A DNA stretch of 64,000 nucleotides, from positions 620,001 to 684,000 of the forward strand of contig QPFY01000010.1 in NCBI GenBank assembly GCA_003665825.1, written 5' to 3'. This document shows, one piece after another, positions 36,335-47,347 of the stretch (positions are counted from its first letter, which is position 1; every line of letters starts with the position of its first letter). The stretch is from Microbotryum silenes-acaulis. Taxonomy: Eukaryota; Basidiomycota; Microbotryomycetes; Microbotryales; Microbotryaceae. Below the pieces are notes generated by a model. The model saw nothing but the letters and a program-made list of their open reading frames with translations, was not told the DNA's origin and searched no databases. Position numbers and translations under genes: made by a program.

Positions 36335-37741
36335 TTGCGAGTGTACGCCTTTCCCAAATGTCGAGTGCCCGATCGTTGGATATTGTGCATGTGTGATTTC
36401 CGACATCGCCTGCCCGTCAGCTTACTGTATGAGCGACAGAAAGCTTAAATAAGGGTCACGGGTAGCTACTTCCGAAAATGAGCAAGGGGACAGTGCGGTA
36501 TGGTAAGGGAAAGAAGGAAGTCGACCTCGCAGCACTTTTCAGCCTAGCCCTACCCCCCGATCAACTTACGACCGCACTTTTGGCGTGAGGCAAATGCTCG
36601 CACACCCTCGGCATGTACCATCGACCTAGTTCAAGAGCGAGTCTCTGGCCCAATCTCTTTCTTCCTTTCCCCATCATCCGTCACATCGCTCCCTACCCAT
36701 CACTACGGCCATGGATGCCGACTATTCCGCCCCGCTTCTCCGCGATCGAGAGCCATGAGAGCCGAGAGCGGATGTTGTCTATTCTTCACCGTGTATGCAC
36801 TCGGAACAATGGGACGGCATTTGACCAAATGAGAAGTGCACTAAATCTCTCAAGGACAGTCTTACGAACACCTACGGTACGCCCCTCTTTTGGAACCCTC
36901 CAGACGAAATTCCAATTCCGTCTTTGACTTCCCGGGTCCATGCGTCGCCCCCTCGTACTGACCGACCCATCTCTTTTCGATCAATGCAAGATGCAATTCG
37001 CAATTCAAGAGGCACAATCGCGCAATTTGCACATCTTGCCAACATAATAAGTACCCTGAAGCTCCCGGTACGATGCCTACCTCTGTCTCTACGCCTTCGT
37101 GGTGCGTAATTCAGGGGCACAGACCAAGGCGCACACTTAGGGGCCCGTTCCTAGCACACCACAGCGCGACGCGACTGGGGACAGGCGAGGCTGATCATCA
37201 CTTTCACTATAACTTTGAGCAAGGTTAGATGACTCGCTGAAATAAATTCAGATCTCCTCCCTCTATCTCTCTTTAGCGTGCCAGATCCAGCCGAACTACT
37301 AAGCGCTCGGAATGACGGTACACAAGATGTAGGAAAGCTTGGGGTGGGATGTTCAGCGGTCGGAATGTCGTCAGGGTTTTGGGAGAAGCTGCGCCATAGG
37401 CGTGTCAGAATGTAGGTCTATCAGGTGAAGTGCGGTCTTCCAGCGAAAGCGCTTTCATCGTTTTTGGCGGTCGTATTGGGAGCACCTCTTAGGGTAAGTA
37501 GAAGGTAGCCTGTGATTTCTTAGGAGGGCTTCCAACGGTCGAGTGAGAACGTCCCCTTGAGATTTTTGCAGAACCTTTCTTCATCGGGATGTCTTCAAGC
37601 AACGGCTCGGCCGAGAACTAACGGCCGGTACAACCAGAGATGACCGTCTTCGACCGTGTCTTGATAAGCCGAAGCCAGCCCACCTTTGTTTCACTCTCCC
37701 CTTCCGCTTTCTCATCCGGCTTCACGCAAACTCAGCTCACC
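36335..37741. other. 1.4-kb gene-poor region before the CFEM gene
   Basis: No ORF with domain or splice support. The last 70 bp before 37742 are pyrimidine-rich (CTTTGTTTCACTCTCCCC type), as expected for a strong fungal promoter or leader. Confidence 0.5.
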
Positions 37742-38419
37742 ATGGTTGGCTACAATCTCCTCATCCTCGCTTCTCTAGCCATGAGCTCGGCTGCGTCCAT
37801 CGTTCCCCGGATGTCCCATTGTCAAAAGGATTGTGGGACCTCTGTCTTCGAATCGACGGATGTGAGTGATACTGATCGCCAAATTGCGGTGGCGTCACGC
37901 GGACCTCGTCACACTCTAGCCCTCCTGTCCTATATCTGCCCAGCGGTCATGTGAACCGTGGTTGGCCTCATGTCCGTTGGCCATACTTGCTCAGTCTCAT
38001 ATCCTTTTTTCCTTTCGACCAGTGTACTGGGTGGGACAAGATCAAGTGCATCTGCCAGGACACCGTGTTCACCGATCGCTTGGTCGACTGTCTAAGTGCA
38101 ACACCAGGTGAGCTCCCCGCTGCAACGATGCCGAAAGCGGAGCTGACGACGCATGGTCTCCTCTTGCACAATTGGTCCTCCTGTCAATCGCGGTTACCTA
38201 GGATGCGCGAAGGAAATCCCCTCCATCAAAAGACAACTCTGCAGCAAATGTAAGAAAGCGAAGATCGATGGCAACGATCGGCCCTATGGTAGGTCGAGAT
38301 TTGCCTTTGCCTCTTCAAACTCTCCATGTATCCCTTTGTCGAGTCGTACTTGCCGCGCGAGCGCCTCAGCGTCCCGCTGTAGCAGACCCGAGGGGGGCCC
38401 CACACTCAGGGGCTCGTGA
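37742..38419 (+). CDS. Small secreted CFEM-domain protein (3' end uncertain)
   Basis: Exons: 37742-37861, 38023-38107, 38202-38419; 140 residues as modelled. The first about 18 residues (MVGYNLLILASLAMSSAAS) form a signal peptide. Cys are at 27, 31, 41, 49, 51, 63, 70, 82, 85. The pattern C-x3-C-x9-C-x7-C-x-C-x11-C-x6-C, with 'WDKIKCIC' (an Asp four residues before the CxC), is that of a CFEM domain. CFEM proteins are extracellular or GPI-anchored, used in haem/iron uptake or host interaction (family knowledge). The segment after Cys85 is basic (KCKKAKIDGND), then low-complexity; a gtaggt donor at 38289 suggests the true tail may be spliced, so residues beyond about 100 are doubtful. No GPI signal is evident. 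Confidence 0.65.
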
Positions 38420-39114
38420 CTCACAGGTGACAGTGTGGACCGTCGGCGGGATCGTAATTTCGATTGTTCACCTTCATGTGAATACATCGCCTCACAGTTT
38501 GCAAAAAATCGACTCAAAGTACGTCTGTTCACAAGACGCACAAGAAGAAAAAGCATGGTCCCAACAAGGGACATTAGGATCCTACCTTGCCCGATCGTCC
38601 TAGAATTGGAGGTTCGAACTAAGCACACAAGGAGTGCTGTTGAAAACTCGAACGTGTCGTGATCAATCTATCTCGTCAGAGCTTGGAATGAGCAAGAAGT
38701 CGTCTCAATGTGGCGTATGATGCCAGACAAGTCGTGCTCCGTGTCGTCCGCGGAACAAAAGCGGACCGCAAGTGGACTTTAAAGAATGATCTGCCAATGT
38801 CCAATATTGTCTTCGACAAAGAGCCCATGTCTGATCTTTTTTGAGTCGCGTCCTATTGCTTGTGATATCGCGATCGAGACCTCAAGCTAAGGGTGCCGCA
38901 ATTTCGAGGCTGGGCGTCGGACTCGGTGAGACACAGGGGTACGGTCGAAACTACGTCCCGGGGCGGACAGGCCAGGGTATAACAGGAGGTGTAGGTCTTT
39001 TATGGGCGTCTCTGCTGGCTCTATCATGCTCTACTACACTCAAAAAGTATGCATACGGAAAGGGAAGACGATACATGCAGATTAGCGGAAGCTGTAGCGA
39101 TTTCATTTTTTGCA
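38420..39114. other. Spacer upstream of the left inverted repeat
   Basis: About 700 bp, moderately AT-rich, with only short ORFs. A hydrophobic stretch encoded near 38430-38480 could belong to an unrecognised last exon of the CFEM gene. Nothing firm. Confidence 0.4.
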
Positions 39115-39206
39115 GGGCGTACCGCACATTCGTTGGCGGAGAGTACGCCCCAAACAGCTTACGCTCCGCCTAATGGGGCGGACTTGCCTCGGATTAAGTA
39201 CGCCCC
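39115..39206 (+). repeat. Left copy of a small inverted repeat element (MITE-like)
   Basis: 92 bp bounded by GGGCGTAC at 39115 and GTACGCCCC ending at 39206. It shares with the copy at 42374-42544 (opposite orientation) the outer block GGGCGTAyCGCACATTCG and a core of about 60 bp with CAGCTTACGCTCCGCCTAAT followed by TTGCCTCGGATyAAGTACGCC. An internal GGCGGAG/CTCCGCC pair allows a hairpin. Terminal palindromy and small size suggest a non-autonomous element. Confidence 0.7.
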
Positions 39207-39650
39207 AAAAGTTTGGATCGCATTCCGCACTGCTACAGCGCCTTGCATGCACTCCGGCAGTTACGAGTTAGTCCCAATGGTGCGTCTGCCCAATCTCCTT
39301 GAGCAGATGAAGCAGATACAAGTCGATGGTCACAAGTCGGCCGGGGCCGAAGCTCTGAGCACCGCGCAACGAGAGAGGCCGAGCTGTCCTCAGGTTGATA
39401 TACGTGTAGAAAACAATCAAGGCGTCAAGATGGTACCAAGCCTCCGCATCAAGCTCTCTTAATCTTGCAAACTCGTCCTTTTCCGTGACGGACAACTCAA
39501 CCGCCGCGACTCGACTCAGCAGGGGACTCAATCTCGGCCCGACAAATTAGGACTCACTTTGCCTGTCAGTACGCCAGTGCTACACGCGTCCATCTGCGGG
39601 CCCGCGACCGGCGGTGCTTTCCTTCGAGTCGACCACACAGGCCACCACCG
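39207..39650. other. Spacer between left repeat and GCM-like gene
   Basis: 444 bp upstream of the ATG at 39651; probable promoter and leader. No separate gene supported. Confidence 0.5.
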
Positions 39651-42407
39651 ATGGCCCGTGGAAAACGAAACAAGCGCAATCCAAAGGCTCATGCCCCACC
39701 TCCGATTTCCGAGCGAGAAGCAAGACTTCAATCGCGTCGGACGCGTCTCCAAGTCCTCGACTATCTGTCCGGTGCCGCTCCGTCGCCGCCGGCGTTCTCA
39801 GCTCCTTCTCCCTCGGCGCAAACACACATACTTGAAACTCGGACATCGAATTTCGACGATGAATATGAGGATCCTGAGCCCCCGGGGTCATCCCAGCAAG
39901 GCTTGTCCGATGACTCGGACTCCGTTGACGCGACCCATTCACGCTCGCCCGTCAGACTGCGAAGTGTGCGTACTGCTTCAGTCGCCAGACCATGTTTTTA
40001 CTTGAAATTCTAACGTTTATGTTGCTGCTAGTATATCAATGAAATGGATCTATCCCCTGGATCGGACAAGAGGCTGCATGAGCCACACAGTCGCCCACGA
40101 GTAGTAGACTACAGCTTGGTAAGCAGACGACGAGTCCCTGGTGGCGGCTACCCGTCCATAATCCATCGTTAGGGGCATTTATGAACTTGTCTGATGGCCC
40201 ATTACACTCAAATCGATCATTTGGGCGCTCTAGTTACGGTCGGGGTCGTCGATGACTTGATTTCAAGAGGATAATCCCAAGTCTTTGGAAGCGCCTGTGT
40301 TCCCCGAGCCGCGAACGTTCGGCGAGACGATCGATCGCGGTACCGTTGCAAGTTCTCCTGATGGGTGGCCAGGGTCCATCAGCGTTGAGGTACGAGACGA
40401 CACGTTTGATCATGCTCACGCTCGAACGGAGAGCAGAATGTCCGAGGTGGAACCCGAACAAACCGCACGAGTTCGCCACTCGCCTTCGTCTCATCGATTC
40501 AGCGTCGCGTCATCGATATGTTCCTCGGAAGGATCGAGCACACACGATTCTGATGGCCTCTTGGGTTACCAAACCAGTGCCCTGAATATGGAAGGTTAGC
40601 GCGTATCCAATGCGCAACTGCGATACCAGCTCGCTCAGTCGTCGGCTCTCCCATCAGAAATCGCCCTCGGCAAAGTTGACCTGAACTTCAACGATGTGAT
40701 ATCATCCGTGACCGAACGCTTGTCTCCACGCTTCTTCAAGTCTATTGTGCTGGGTACGTTACAATACTTTCATCACAGAGGGAGGAAGTGGTATCTCATG
40801 CTTACGTATTGGCCCGTCTGTCACAGTGCATCGCTGTGAGGTTCCAACTATCTGGCCATCGCCAAGCCAATTCCAGCCCACCACATGTGGTGTGACCGCT
40901 TACGAATACAACGGCGACTTGTTTCTTTCGCTTCGAGACGTGTTCACCGGCTCCCACAATATGTGTCTTTGGAAGGGCACATCCCCACGTCAGTCAACTG
41001 TCGCGCCATTTCCGACTCGGCAGAAACTTTGACACTAATTCGACCCTCAACTGGGTACCCATAGCTGATGATGCCTGCGGGCGCTACTCCTGTGGCACGT
41101 TCTCTTTATCTGGATCACAAAACATTATTTTCCAAACGGATGTTTTCAGTCAACTAGAGTCTGCTAGCCCTGCCGACACAACGCTCCTGAGTTCTGCCCA
41201 ATTCATTCGACTGGCCAAAGGCGCAGCAGCTTCGGATCCTCCACAACTCTGGATACAGGTACATTCTTACCCCCTCGTTGGTTCTCTTCTGGCGGCACTT
41301 TTCGCAAGAATCATATTGACACACTTTGGTCTCATGTGAGACAGATGTTCTCCACCGAAGCTCAACGGAGAGAGGTGCTCGGCGCCTTGTTGCCCATCAC
41401 CGTCGAACCTCCACCAATCTGTCACAGCCGAGACCCTGTTGTCCTGCGGGCATCTGCAACCGACCCTAAGCGGCAAGGCGCGTTGCTCACTACGACTTGC
41501 CCTCCTCAAACCGACGTGTTGGAACCAGGCAGCTGCCCAAAGTCGACCCCTGTCGTTGGAGCCAACGTCCCGGCACCGCACGCGGCTAAGGCGCAAGATC
41601 ACACGGACGACCCCGCGACCCTGCCCTTCTGCCTGCGCCTTGATGCTTCAGGGCCCCCCCTCCTCGATTCATTTCTCTCAGGATTAAAGCCCGAAGAAAG
41701 TCGGAACGTCTACGTCCCCAATGGAACATGGACGATCCCAATTCGCATCGAGCGCCATGGGTTGAATACCAGCCCGATCATTCAGCCCATCTTCTCTTAC
41801 AGCAAACAGTCTGGCTCGAGATACCGCAAACGTCCTCACCACAACAAGTACCCTCATCTTTCAACAAAAGTCAAAGCCATCAAATCGAAATGCTTGGGAG
41901 TGTATATGTGCGCAAATTCCGGCTGCTTTGGTATCGGCCGACCCATGGGCACGTCGTCAGTCGGATCGCGTTCCAACACCGTTTCGGCTCGGGACGGACC
42001 CAAGCGACACACGCATTCGACGTGTACGGCGCACTCACTTCGGCGAGAATGTGACATATGCCACGGGCCGTTGATGCACAAAACATGCGAAGCGTACACT
42101 CTCATGGCGCAACTGGACGATTCGGATCTCACGGCAGCAGAGCTTGCGGATCCTAAGTGAGTTTTACCTTCTTCACGGCCCCAACAGCCCCACATATCCT
42201 TAGCTCATGATCACCTCACGCTGCAGCTTCGACAGAGCTAAGTTTCGAAACGTGTGGCATGTCGGCTACCATGGTCATCGTCCGCCACCGGCCAATGTCT
42301 CCGACCCCGATGCTGCGCGAGCTTATGCGGCAACCTTGCATTATCGCACAAGCATTGATCCCGCTGTGCCGGTGGCGTACTTGATCCGAGGCAATACGCC
42401 CCATTAG
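39651..42407 (+). CDS. GCM/FLYWCH-like zinc-binding DNA-binding protein, C-terminus formed by a repeat
   Basis: Exons: 39651-39965, 40032-40118, 40270-40594, 40658-40753, 40827-40988, 41065-41258, 41345-42156, 42227-42407; 723 residues with all eight exons in phase, so it is not obviously decayed. Starts with a basic MARGKRNKRNPKA. The recognisable part is near the C-terminus: 'KCLGVYMCANSGCFGIGRP' (C576, C582, C587), 'CDICHGPLMHKTC' (C629, C632, C641) and 'WHVGYHGHRPPP' (H675, H679, H681). CxxC plus HxGxHxH is the WRKY/GCM/FLYWCH zinc fold, common in DNA-binding regions of fungal transposase-linked proteins. The last about 10 residues and the TAG lie inside the repeat starting at 42374, so the original C-terminus has probably been cut off. 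No transposase catalytic domain is seen. Function unknown. The acceptor of exon 3 (aagag) is weak. Confidence 0.7.
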
Positions 42408-42544
42408 GCGGAGCGTAAGCTGTTCGGGGTAGATTTTGGAGCTCAATGATCGCTTTGATGAATAATTCCTTGGGGCGATGACTCGGGTACCACGCCATGT
42501 CCAGCCGCCTGCGGTTTTGACTTTACGAATGTGCGATACGCCCC
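42374..42544 (-). repeat. Right copy of the small inverted repeat element
   Basis: 171 bp in inverse orientation to the 39115-39206 copy. It is bounded by GGCGTACTTGATCCGAGGC and GTGCGATACGCCCC, and has about 90 bp in its interior that the left copy lacks. The first 34 bp are read as the end of the GCM-like coding sequence (stop at 42405-42407). Confidence 0.7.
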
Positions 42545-43406
42545 GAAAACTATGAGGAGAAGGTCCCGCCAATCTGCATGATACGTATCGTCTTCCCTTG
42601 GCGTATACATACTTTTTGAGTCTAGTAGAGCATTATAGAACCAGCAGAGACGCCCATAAAGGCCCTACATCACCTGTAATACCCGGTCCTGTCCGGCCCG
42701 GGGGTGTGCTCTTGAGCTGTCCGGAGACACGACGCCACAGCTGACCTAACGGCCGTCTGTGGCCCAGCCCTGCCCAGCCGGCGCGCTCCGGCGCGTGCAT
42801 CGCGAGCTAAACTACACGTCGCCACCAGACGCGGCTGCCACTCTTTCAGCACACGGCACACCCCACGCCTCGTCGTACGGCATCATCGCAACCGTCTCAC
42901 AATAGCCGCCTCCATCTGCCACCTTGATCGAAGAAGGCTCTGCTCTGCTTCGACTTGGTTGCTGCGTTTGCCCAGAGTTTCACGTAGATCACCACCGCTG
43001 CGCCCGGCCTTCCTCCCGTACCGGCCCAGGCTTTGACGCGTCGCGTTCTTGAGCATCCAAGCCCCCCCTTCGGAACACGTTTCTCCCTCAAGCCACGCTT
43101 AAACGACATCCCAGGTGTGTGGTCCATAATTTAAGGTACCTGCGATCCATCATTCACGTAGTTGACCGCGTACACAACTTTCTATTCCCCCTTGGACGCG
43201 CCATTGACGCGGTTTTCATATACGCGTGGCGATGTGGGCACGTGGCTTGTCGTGTACAACCCCGACCTTTCTCGTCATCTCGACTTGTATCCAATCAACG
43301 GTACCGTGCTCAACTTCTAGTACAAGTCTCGTATCATCAACGCGTGCGATAAGACCTTGGCCTCCGCTTCGCACCCACATTACGCTCGCCCACGACCCCG
43401 GCCACG
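42545..43406. promoter_or_regulatory. Upstream region of the Mbp1-like gene
   Basis: About 860 bp without a supported gene. It contains the 5' region of the APSES factor gene. ACGCGT sequences (the MluI cell-cycle box bound by Mbp1/DSC1 factors) occur at about 43196-43203 (GACGCG variant), 43223 (ACGCGT) and 43340 (ACGCGT), the last about 65 bp before the start codon, which would permit autoregulation (inference). Confidence 0.45.
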
Positions 43407-45804
43407 ATGCCCAAAGCACCCGCATCCGTTCCCTCGGGAGGTGTCCAGATCTACAAGGCGACTTATTCGAGTGTTCCCGTATATGAGGTGAGTCTCAGTC
43501 TGCTCAAATTTACTCGTCCATTCACCGAACGCATCTGACAACGCCTCGGCACCCTGCGTGATACGCGCCTCCCTCTTGTTCGTGTCGCTTCGAATTCGAT
43601 CCAGTTCCCCTGCCATGGCGTGGCTGTGATGCGAAGAAAGTCGGATGCATGGCTCAACGCGACGCAAATTCTCAAGGTCGCTGGGTTCGACAAGCCGCAA
43701 CGGACGCGTGTGCTCGAACGCGAGGTGCAGAAGGATGTTCATGAGAAGGTGCAGGGGGGTTACGGAAAATACCAAGGTCCGTCTTGGGAACAGATTAAAA
43801 TAATACATGTAATTGAAGGGCCCCTGCTGATGCGGACTTTTCCCATAAATTCCTACAGGCACCTGGATCCCGATGGAAAAGGGAATCGCGCTCGCCAAGC
43901 AGTACGGCGTCGACCACCTCTTGCAACCCATGTTCGACTTCCAACCGACGATCAACTCGCCCCCTCTTGCACCCAAGCACATCACTGCCCTGCCGACCCG
44001 AGGGCCCCGAGCCGTCAAGACCGCAGCGGCTGATGGAGCGTTGCCGAAGAAAAAGGCCGCGCCTCGCAAACCAACGGCCGCCGCGGCTCGACGCGCTGCT
44101 GCCGCTCTGGCCGAGGAAGAGGAGGAAGAGGATGACGACGATATCCCGATGGACGATGATGTCTCGGACCTCGGCGACGATGGCATCGCCGACCGAAGGG
44201 CAGGAGGAACCGAAGGTAGCCGAAGTCCGACGCCCAGTGAGGACGGCAGCGTCACGAGCGAGACCCCTAGCCCACTCGGATCCGAAATGGACGGCGAATG
44301 GACCGAAGGCGCGGCGGGAGGCCCTCCGATCAAAAAGCGCAAGCAAGCGAACGGGTCTGCACGAAGCTCGAACGCGAGCCAATTGCAAGAGCAGCAAGGG
44401 CTCGGCGCGCTCCGATACGCTCGGGCGATCCTCGATTATTTCGTCTCCGAATCGACGCAGGTGCCCGCATTCTTGCTGCATCCGCCCGCGGACTTTGACG
44501 CCAACGTTGTCATCGATGATGATGGTCACACGGCCCTGCACTGGGCATGCGCGATGGGTCGCATTCGTATCGTCAAACTGCTGCTCTCCGCCGGGGCCGA
44601 TATTTTCCGTGCGAACGCAATAGGTCAGACCGCTCTGATGCGCTCGGTCATGTTCACCAACAACTATGACCTGCGCAAGTTTCCTGAGCTGTTTGAACTG
44701 CTACATCGTTCGACCGTCAACATCGACCGCAACAACCGTAGCGTATTCCACTACATCGTCGACATCGCCCTCGGCAAGGGTAAGACCCACGCCGCACGGT
44801 ACTACCTCGAGACGGTGCTGAATCGTCTCGCCGACTACCCCGATCAAGTCGCCGACATCCTCAATTTCCGTGATGAGGAAGGTGAGACCCCTCTTACCCT
44901 CGCGGCCCGGGCGAGGTCGAAGCGATTGGTCAAACTGCTGCTCGACCACCACGCCGATCCGAAATTGCCCAACTTTGACGGCAAGACGGCCGAAGATTAC
45001 ATCCTCGAGGACGAAAAGTACCGCGAAACCGAGGCTGCCGATACGAATGGTAGAAATCACGTTGGTGTACCAAGTGGACAAGCCAACGGTCCCGAAGGAG
45101 CGGGTGGAGCATCCCGACCCGTCTTATTCGCACCTCAAACTCTGCACACCTCCGAAACGGCCCAACGAGCGTCGCTCAAGTGCGTTCCGGAAATGGCCAA
45201 GATGCTCGAACAACTCGCCGACTCTTTCGATGCCGAACTCGCGGACCAAGCGCGTAACGCGACCCAAGCAACCTCGCTCGTCACGAGTCTAAGGAACGAA
45301 ATCGCCGATTCGAGGGAAAAGGTCATGCTCTTGCAGGACCAGGTCGCGAATGCGGATGCGTTGACGCAAGAGGAGAACCAGTTGCTCGCGCAGTTGCAAA
45401 AGAAGATGGGGAATCGATTCCGTTTGGGGTGGGAGAAGTGGGTTCGGGATGAGGATGCGAGGGAAAGGGCTTATGAAGAAGAGTTGCGCTTGAATGGGGG
45501 AGCCAAGTCTTCAAACGGGGTGGAGGACTCGCAAGAGGATCTCGACTCGTACCGTCAATTACTCGAGCACCCTCCTACCGATGCCGATCAACGTAAAGCA
45601 CAACTCAAGTCGCAGATCGCGGACCTGCAGAAACGTCGCGAGGAGAACTTTAGGTTGTACGCCGAGCGAACGGCCAAGTTGGGCGCGGGGACCAAGATGG
45701 GGCAGTATCGCCAGTTGATCGCTTTGGGGAGTGGGATCTCGATGGATCAGGTCGAGGAGGTCATCCAGGACTTGCGAGCAGGGGATGATTCCATGGTCGG
45801 TTGA
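43407..45804 (+). CDS. MBP1: Mbp1/Res-type APSES (KilA-N) cell-cycle transcription factor with ankyrin repeats
   Basis: Exons: 43407-43487, 43605-43776, 43859-45804; 732 residues. The KilA-N/APSES DNA-binding domain fills about residues 10-110: '[45 protein letters not shown]', '[26 protein letters not shown]'. A linker follows with AAAPRK-like basic and Glu/Asp-rich segments and a likely NLS (IKKRKQ). Ankyrin repeats run from about 304 ([22 protein letters not shown]) to about 466 ([26 protein letters not shown]). The C-terminal 230 residues are coiled-coil, likely for partnering Swi6-type subunits. In yeasts the MBF/DSC1 complex drives G1/S genes (family knowledge). Whether it is the Mbp1 or the Swi6 partner is decided by the intact DNA-binding domain: Mbp1 type. 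Confidence 0.93.
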
Positions 45805-46038
45805 GTCTTTTAGGGGTTTCGGATTGTTTCTGGGTGGACTTTTACCTGCTTTCGTCCGTGTTCAGTCCTCTGTCCCCGCGGCCGCCCTCGGGTTGCGACC
45901 TTGTTCGATTGGTCCCACATGTAACATTTTTCTCGGTTTTACGTTCTCCGCCATATTGTGTCTATGTGGTGGTGTTTGAATTATACAACATACAGTCCCG
46001 ATGCTCTGCTGCTGCTGTTCGGGCCAAAATCTACTGGG

Positions 46039-46820
46039 TCATCCATCGACCGAGCCCTCGCTGAAATGCAAAGGTATCGACCCCATTCCACACGCATTCA
46101 AGACTATCTGTAGTCTCTGCTTGCACTCCTCCAAACCTGGTTTACTCCGTGGTACTGATTTTTGTCCTGCGCCTAAGCCTTGCATCATCGCATCCAACTG
46201 ATTGATCTGATTCCGCTCGATCGTCTTGAGACTCTCCCCCGCGTCCCCATCATGTTCCTTCCTATGTTCCTCCGCCTCTTGATCAACAGGTACGACATCC
46301 TCCTGACTTAACGCGCCCAAGCATGAAACGACGTCCCTCAGTGCGGTGACAACGCGTTCCTTCTCTTCAGCGGAAGGGAAATGGTTCAAAACGGGGGAAG
46401 AATATTTCGCTCCTGAGGTCGTGGTGAGGATGGCGAGGAGGGTTGTAGCGATGCCGCGGAGATGACCTAGTTGACGGGCGAGGGGGGCGGATAGGGAATA
46501 GCCTTCGTCGAAGCCTTGTTGCAGACGGGATTCTTTGCCCGAGGTGATGCCGGCTCGGTACCCTTCCTGATGAGGGTGAGCCGAGGGAGGGAGGGAGCGG
46601 TGGGGGGTCAGTCTGGATTGTGAAGTCTGGGTGCCCAATTTGGTGTTGGCTGGCTTACATCATGATACCTCGCGGCCATCTTGTTGTACTCCTGCTGGGC
46701 GATGCGATCCTCGTGACGACTGGCATGTGCTGACGGAGCAGAGGTGGAGGCGCCAGGTTGGTGGTGAAAGTCCATGTCGTCATCCTGCATCCATGGGGAA
46801 TCGTCATCGTTGTCCATCAT
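46039..46820 (-). CDS. YAE1: Yae1-family protein (Rli1/ABCE1 maturation)
   Basis: Exons (minus): 46820-46659, 46566-46039; 229 residues; a second Met immediately follows the first. The diagnostic deca-GX3-type motif 'EGYRAGITSGKESRLQQGFDEGY' starts at residue 55, right at the exon junction, followed by the helical 'SAPLARQLGHLRGIATTLLA'. N-terminal 50 residues are acidic and His/Ser-rich. C-terminal half is helical and charged with a Cys-containing tail. With Lto1, Yae1 recruits the cytosolic iron-sulfur machinery to the ribosome-recycling ATPase Rli1/ABCE1 (family knowledge). Shares a divergent promoter region with EMG1, also a ribosome-linked gene. Confidence 0.85.
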
Positions 46821-47347
46821 GGTGCTGCACGCTTTGATATAGGGTTGATTTGAAGTCTCCGGTCTTTCCGTTGGCAAGTCCGGGCGCGGTGGTCGGTCAC
46901 CGGTCACCGGTCAGCAGCCGAAGCGGCTCGGAATGGGGTTCGCGCGCGGCTCTCTCGCAGGCGCGGTCTGGCACGGTTGCGAGGGCGTGAGACTGCGTGA
47001 GAGCTCCTGCGAAGGCCACACAGCTCGCAGCCGCTGCCCAGCCAGCCTCAGCCAGCCCAAGCACAATCGAACCGGAAGCGCCGGGACGGGAATCATCGCC
47101 GCTTGTCTCCTGCCTTTCACCCCTCGGACCAACACCGGCAGCACCACTACTCAACCCACTCCCCAAAACCCCAGTTGGATCAGTCTCGGTCCACCACTCC
47201 AAGTTCGTCGTCGCCCTGTGTGACACCCATCGTCGGACTAACACGACTCGACATCAACCCACTGCACCTCGACTTGAGACCCGGCTCTCATCCTCGCTCC
47301 TCTCTCCCCACTCGATTTGACCTTTCCCTCCCCGTCTACCCTCGATC
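46821..47347. promoter_or_regulatory. Divergent intergenic region YAE1 / EMG1
   Basis: 527 bp between head-to-head start codons; the EMG1-proximal half is C-rich (CCCCACTCG, CCCTCCCCG). Joint regulation of two ribosome-associated genes is plausible but not shown. Confidence 0.5.

Noticed and set aside
38600..38640. tRNA B-box-like GGTTCGAACT
   Set aside because: No matching acceptor stem, anticodon stem or A box around it; no tRNA gene could be folded by eye here or elsewhere in the window.
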